Source: Pagrus major (Eukaryota > Chordata > Actinopteri > Spariformes > Sparidae). From it: a stretch of DNA of 64,000 nt. Numbering within the stretch: position 1 is the stretch's first letter; each line of letters opens with the position of its first letter. The stretch covers positions 20,937,570 to 21,001,569 of the forward strand of contig NC_133218.1 of the NCBI RefSeq assembly GCF_040436345.1, given 5' to 3'. This document shows positions 58,926 to 64,000 of the stretch, one piece after another. The notes beneath the pieces were generated by a model that had not been told where the DNA came from, ran no database searches, and worked only from the letters and a program-made list of their open reading frames with translations. The position numbers were made by a program, and so were the translations under genes.

Positions 58926-60491
58926 AATGGATTAAGTTAGTCAGGTCAGAAGCATGTTATGTGAGCAAATGTATCAGTGGTTTACAGAAACCTTTCCCGC
59001 TAAAATTTTATCCTGCCGACTGGGCATCTTACTTTTCAACATAGCCACGTTCTGGATGTGGCTTTATGCTTAAAGGACAAATATGAGAGTTGGGTTTGAT
59101 CTTCTCATCCAACATTAACTCTTGGCAAGAAAGCGAAATTCCCAAATTGTCAAAGTACTCTTTTAAATTAGCCAGCCACTCAGAGATGAAGAAAAAACTC
59201 CTATTCCAGTCTAAACGCTGTAGCATTTTATTCTCTTTCTACCTCGATTCAGTGTCCAATGTATCTGTGTATGTGTTACCAGAAGATGTCATAGTATTAC
59301 ATTTTTGTTGTTTGATATATAATGTACTCTTGTTATCCCATGTGAATAGGGCAAAATTATTTGCATAATAACTTTCAAACAATGTCACTTTAAAGAGCTT
59401 TCCACAAGGTGTAGAAATGCAATGATATTTAAAAAAAGAAATTAAAATTATAGCCCATACAGTTCACATAAAATAAAAATTGTAACCAACCAAGTGCAAT
59501 ATTTTCCTAAATTCAATACAGGAAATAAAGTGACAGTGCAGTAGAGAATCAAATCAATCCAGGACACAGGAAAACAGTAGTCAGTAGTAGTCAAAATCTT
59601 CCAGTTTGTCCAGTCAGCATGTAGATTGCTACAATGATATCATAAGGCTGTGGTTAAACTATTTAGTCAGCCACCGGAGGGATAACAAGTCCCTGACATG
59701 AATTACCTGAACCTCCCCTTGACTGTAATTTTCTTTACAAACTTACAAAGGGAATTGCTTTCATATTTGCTGGCATTCTCATTTTGATGTCAATCATTTC
59801 ACTGCAGACGTGCTCTGCATGGCTGGGGTGCAGGGAATATTGGAAAAGTGTGAGGCGGGTGTGATTGAAGTGTGTCATTGATGGCTCATGCAGGCGACCT
59901 CTCACTGCCATCACAGGATTTTTCTATCTTCTAGAAAAGAGCAGAAGTTCCTCTGAGAGTCAAGAAACAGCGGCTCCATCTTGCTTGGTCCCACGTCTCG
60001 CAGATATGTCAGCTAGATTATTCACCCATAATCACGGTGTGGCCCCAGCGATGCCACCTGCGCAGCAGACCACTGCTGCAGTCAAGAGCACAGACTGCTG
60101 GTCTGGTGTCAAGTCTACCTGGAGTCTGACATTTTCCTCTATAAATACACCCCCCTGCACAGTTCATCCAAAGGATCCTCAAAAAAACTCACTATTGCAC
60201 TTAACTTGAGTGTTCCTGTCACCACAGCCTGTCCTTAGACGCAGAGGTTGCTCTGTAATATTTATCGCAAGGATTTTACTGTTTTTGAAGATGATATGAT
60301 AACACAACACCTATTGCCCTTAAAATCAAGTGAGAGGCACAACACAAACTTCAAAGGTTTAAAGGTTTTAAATCAGTCACATCTATCCAAACAAGTGCTA
60401 TATTCATGTCCAATAAACACTGCAAATACTCATCAATTAACATATTGTTTTCTCTGTATCAGATTCGATGTGCAGTCTCAGTAATATGGAG

Positions 60492-60801
60492 GCCCATTAC
60501 CGCCAATGAAAGAAGAACAAAAAAAGATGTAAACTAAGCTTGATGAAAAAAATATTTGCACAGTAAATTGAAAGTATGAGATATAAAACGAAATTATGAG
60601 AAAAAAAAATGTAATAAATAAATAAAAGGTCAAATTCTGAAATTAAAAAAAGTCTTTATCTCATGATTATGACTTTTTATCTCATAAGTTTGACTTTTTA
60701 TCTCAGTATTTCATCTTTTTATCTCACAATAATGACTTACAGTCAAAATTGATGAAGCATTGGCTTCATCAATTTTGTTTCTTTAACTGGCGGAAATGGG
60801 C
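60492..60801. mobile_element. Palindromic MITE with 'tttttatctcat' tandem core
   Basis: Ends GCCCATTACCGCC and, inverted, GCCCATTTCCGCC, with matching 'aaagaa'/'ttcttt' next. The inside has 3-4 units of 'ttgactttttatctca' type on the right half, and 'gagatataaaacgaaattat' on the left. Confidence 0.65.
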
Positions 60802-61839
60802 TTACATAACAAAGATGGATAGTATTTCTCACAGTAATGGATACAGTATGTGGCTTTAATTCTTTCCCACAAACAGTCGAATGTTTTTGTCTATGTTTTT
60901 TGACATAGAGTTCATTAGGCTTGGCTTTTCATGAATATTTGCATTAATTAAATGAATGTATCAGGCTGGGTTAACTTATTAAAGCGCTGTAGTGGAACCA
61001 CTTCCAGGGCTGAAAGATGCCTTTCAGTCGACTAGTTTTACGCTGTCTTGGGCTAATGAGAGCTGAAGTCCCATATGGCTTTACTGCATGGCTGAGAGTG
61101 AGTAGATGTTTGCTTACTTTCTCGGAAGTGGGAGTTATGTAAAACCTGAAACAACTGTAGGACAACGCTAAAAATAGAATAAGGGTCACTAAAAGTGGGA
61201 CCTATGCACTTTTGCCTTGAAACATCCTGAGAACTTTATTATGTACAGTAACAGACAGTAAAGTAAAATGTAATTTGCTTACATATCATTGATATAAATG
61301 ATGTTTAGATTTTAAATTGCAGCAGCATATGTCACATAGGGGTCACATTTTTTCAGCATCATTGATTTAGCAACATTCAAAACCCCAATGGCACTTGTGA
61401 GGTTTGCTTGTGTTCTCAGCATGTTTACATTGAATTGATAACTGTTCAAGCACCATTACCTGAGATTTGGTTATGGTATCCAACTATACCTTTTTCCAGT
61501 TCTTCATTCTCTCTGTAGCAACAAAAATGTAATTTCACTTGTAAAAAATAAGTCACCTATTATGACTGGCATTGCTTCAAAGGAGGAAGCTCTTCAAAGA
61601 CCTGGAAGCAGAAAATCCCCAGACTCCCTTTAAAAACTGGTCAATTTTAAGACTTGTTGCATTAGGAAAAACGTTATCAAAATTGTGAAACGCTGTCTAC
61701 AACGCATTCTTAACTATTTAGGCCTACTTGTTAATTCGGCAAATGTTATAAATAAAGATATTTCTTTCATTGTGTAAAAACACGTGATATCCATTTGTTC
61801 CAGGGATGAAGGTGTCTATTTGCATATAGAGCAGGGAAG

Positions 61840-61931
61840 TGAGATCTGATCACAAGTGGCCACTTGAGACAGGTGTTGGGATGCATGTTAATGACAGGCT
61901 TAAAGCTGTCCACTTGTGATCAGACCACTCA
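61840..61931. mobile_element. Short hairpin element
   Basis: TGAGATCTGATCACAAGTGG at the left, and its near-inverse CCACTTGTGATCAGACCACT at the right, around a core of about 52 bases. No coding capacity. Confidence 0.6.
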
Positions 61932-61934
61932 GAT

Positions 61935-63070
61935 ATATTGTAGTGTTTTATAAAGCAATTATTAAATGTTTGCCTGCTTCTTAAAAATGGTAAATGGGGG
62001 AGTTAAAGTACAGTGTCTTTTGTATAGAGATGTATTTTTGTATTTTGAAATGAAACGTGTACATGCATTATTCATATGAAAAAATAGCCTATAAACAGAT
62101 TTATATTGAAGCATCTATCCCCTGCCTTCTGTGCGTCTTGTATGTATATGCACACTCCCATCAGTGGTAATCGGTTTGGGCAGCGTGGTGTGTCGTTTAT
62201 GACTCTGTCTGCCTCCATCACACCTGTGACTTCCTGTAGCCAGAGGCTTCACCAGCTTTCATAACATCCATCTGCAGAAGGACACTAGGGTCTGTACTTG
62301 AGTCACACTGCACTGCAGATGCATCAAGGCTTTTTCATGGTCCATCATTTTAATGTTTGTTTTCATTTCTTCATGGACACATAATGACAAAAATTGGACT
62401 TATTTTCTTCTATTGGCATTATCTTCTGTGCCAGACTTAAATTGGCATATAGGGAACATTTCCTGCTTTCTACATCCCCCAGACCTTCAGGCTGATGCAA
62501 GGTCATCCTGCTGTATATAAAGATCCAGAAGCAAATCATTTTATATTGGAAAAACTGTCTCCTCTGCTTGCTGCAACGTGGCTGCGTTGTGGTCCCAGTG
62601 AGCTCAGCTCTCATTTGCATGAAATGCAGTGATGTGTGAAAGACAAAGAGGGTGTGGTGACGCTGGTGCCCACTGTGGACCTACAGTATATTTACAGTTG
62701 TGCACTTATGCATACTTTGTCAACCTCACTGAGTCAGTGAGGTTGAAAACACATTTAACAGGATCAACAAACCACACAGCATGCGGTCGAACATTCTCCT
62801 CTACTAATGTCAGTGCCTCTACCACAAATGAGCTATATGAAATATGGAAGGGATTGCCATGTCGAAAATGTGATTATTTTAACTTACACATCTTACACAA
62901 AGAGAATATTATAAACTGAAAACCATCTACCACATGTGTACATAAGAAAATTAGGAACTTAATGACAGCCACTGAATCGACTTAAGATGAGACAGCAGTG
63001 TAGGGTCGAAAAAGAATTGTGTAGAATAAGCAGCAGAAGGTATAAGCATTGGCTTCTTGCATATTAAATT
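61935..63070. other. Gene-free sequence
   Basis: No gene, RNA or clear repeat structure recognised. Confidence 0.4.
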
Positions 63071-63079
63071 GAAGACTGA

Positions 63080-63590
63080 AGCCATGCTCCGACGCAGCAA
63101 GTAATCATAATGTGATGGTGATAAATACAAATGCAGACACAGTAAGGCAGGCAGGTTGGAAACAAAAGGCGAGTATCATTTACAAAGCAGGTATCCAAAA
63201 AAAATTGAAATGCGGACAAAAAGGCAACAATCCAAGTCAAAACTAAGGCTGCAAAAACAAAGAACAAACCAGAAAGTAATGGGGAACAAAAACCTGAAAC
63301 ACTGAGGAGCGTTTGCACAGACAAATGACATCAGGAGCAAAACAGGACCGGGGAACAGACAAGAAACGCAGGACTGACGTGAGGACAAAAACAGACGCAA
63401 AGACACAGACTTGCGCAACGGAGGGACGATTAATGAGAGACAGGTGAAACTAATAGGGCAATCAGAAATGGGCAGAAGAAACACAAGAAAGGAAGTGGAG
63501 AGTAAAACATGAAATGCATGAGGATGAATTTACAAAAATAAAACAGGAAACAACTTAACCAAAAACCCAAATCATGACAAGATGTAGCAA
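63080..63590. repeat. Dispersed teleost-type repeat fragment
   Basis: A-rich text ('caaaaacagacgcaaagaca', 'aatgagagacaggtgaaact', 'aaaacccaaatcatgacaag') of a sort that recurs in fish genomes. Class uncertain; two overlapping minus-strand open frames here are low-complexity and not supported as genes. Confidence 0.4.
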
Positions 63591-63870
63591 TGCTAAAGTG
63601 TAAATGGAGCTTAAGAATTCACCTACTTGTTATGTTATCTGTGGTCACCAGGGACATACTTCCCTTTACTATAACTGTAAATGATTGATATCAAATTGTT
63701 TGCGTACATATGTTAGTCACTATCTATAAATGCTTGATGTTTCTTAAAATTGTACATAATATTGTATGCAGCCCTTTAGGGTATTACTGCAAAATAATGC
63801 ATCTAATTTAGCAAACCGACAACATTATTCTCACATAATTTCACAAAAAAAATACACATCATCAGCTCTC

Positions 63871-63894
63871 CCACCACCACCACCACCACCACCA
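63871..63894. repeat. (CCA)n microsatellite
   Basis: Eight CCA/CAC units. Confidence 0.9.
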
Positions 63895-64000
63895 TCTTAC
63901 TATGATAATTTCAGGCTGGAAATAATTTAATATAAAATATCCAAATAACATTGCATCATTACCATCACGATTCAGAAAGAACATTTATGCCTATTTGGTT

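Noticed and set aside
59865-60209. 114-codon plus-strand open frame
   Set aside because: No family resemblance and no convincing splice sites; kept as noncoding.
63064-63484. Two hydrophobic minus-strand frames that look like membrane proteins
   Set aside because: They are the reverse of an A-rich dispersed repeat, which gives Phe/Leu/Ser-rich text.

Overview
The window is nuclear DNA from a bony fish, most likely a percomorph. Vertebrate genes are split by GT-AG introns, the background is AT-rich, and it is littered with short inverted-repeat transposons of teleost type plus degraded Tc1, hAT, LINE and Penelope relics. Nothing suggests bacterial, viral or organellar DNA. Exon maps were made by hand from reading frame and splice signals.

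Layout: (1) 1-4354, + strand: 3' half of an SLC22-type transporter, best matched to slc22a31. (2) 14108-6891, - strand: a complete ten-exon membrane dipeptidase (dpep1-like, 424 aa), convergent with the first. (3) 17004-19879, + strand: a complete six-exon cytosolic sulfotransferase (297 aa, probably sult5a1), with a TATA box. (4) 20135-32376: about 12 kb with no gene I can support, holding a long palindromic element, a LINE relic and two hAT-like elements with 8-bp target duplications. (5) 38688-32541, - strand: haptoglobin (316 aa), a serine-protease fold with a dead active site; its 4.3-kb intron 3 holds a Penelope relic and a repeat also found 6.5 kb away. (6) 50502-52108, + strand: an intron-containing orphan class A GPCR (393 aa), probably with a noncoding first exon near 41.7-41.9 kb. 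(7) 54420-64000: no recognisable gene, only repeats, hairpins and microsatellites.

From general knowledge, SLC22A31, DPEP1 and HP all map to human 16q, so the block looks like conserved chromosomal synteny. The genes are not an operon or a shared pathway. Dipeptidase and haptoglobin are extracellular, the transporter and receptor are membrane proteins, and the sulfotransferase is cytosolic. I found no convincing new multi-gene system. The best leads are the haptoglobin promoter and micro-exon, the receptor with altered class A motifs, a weak splice donor in the sulfotransferase, and the transposon structures.
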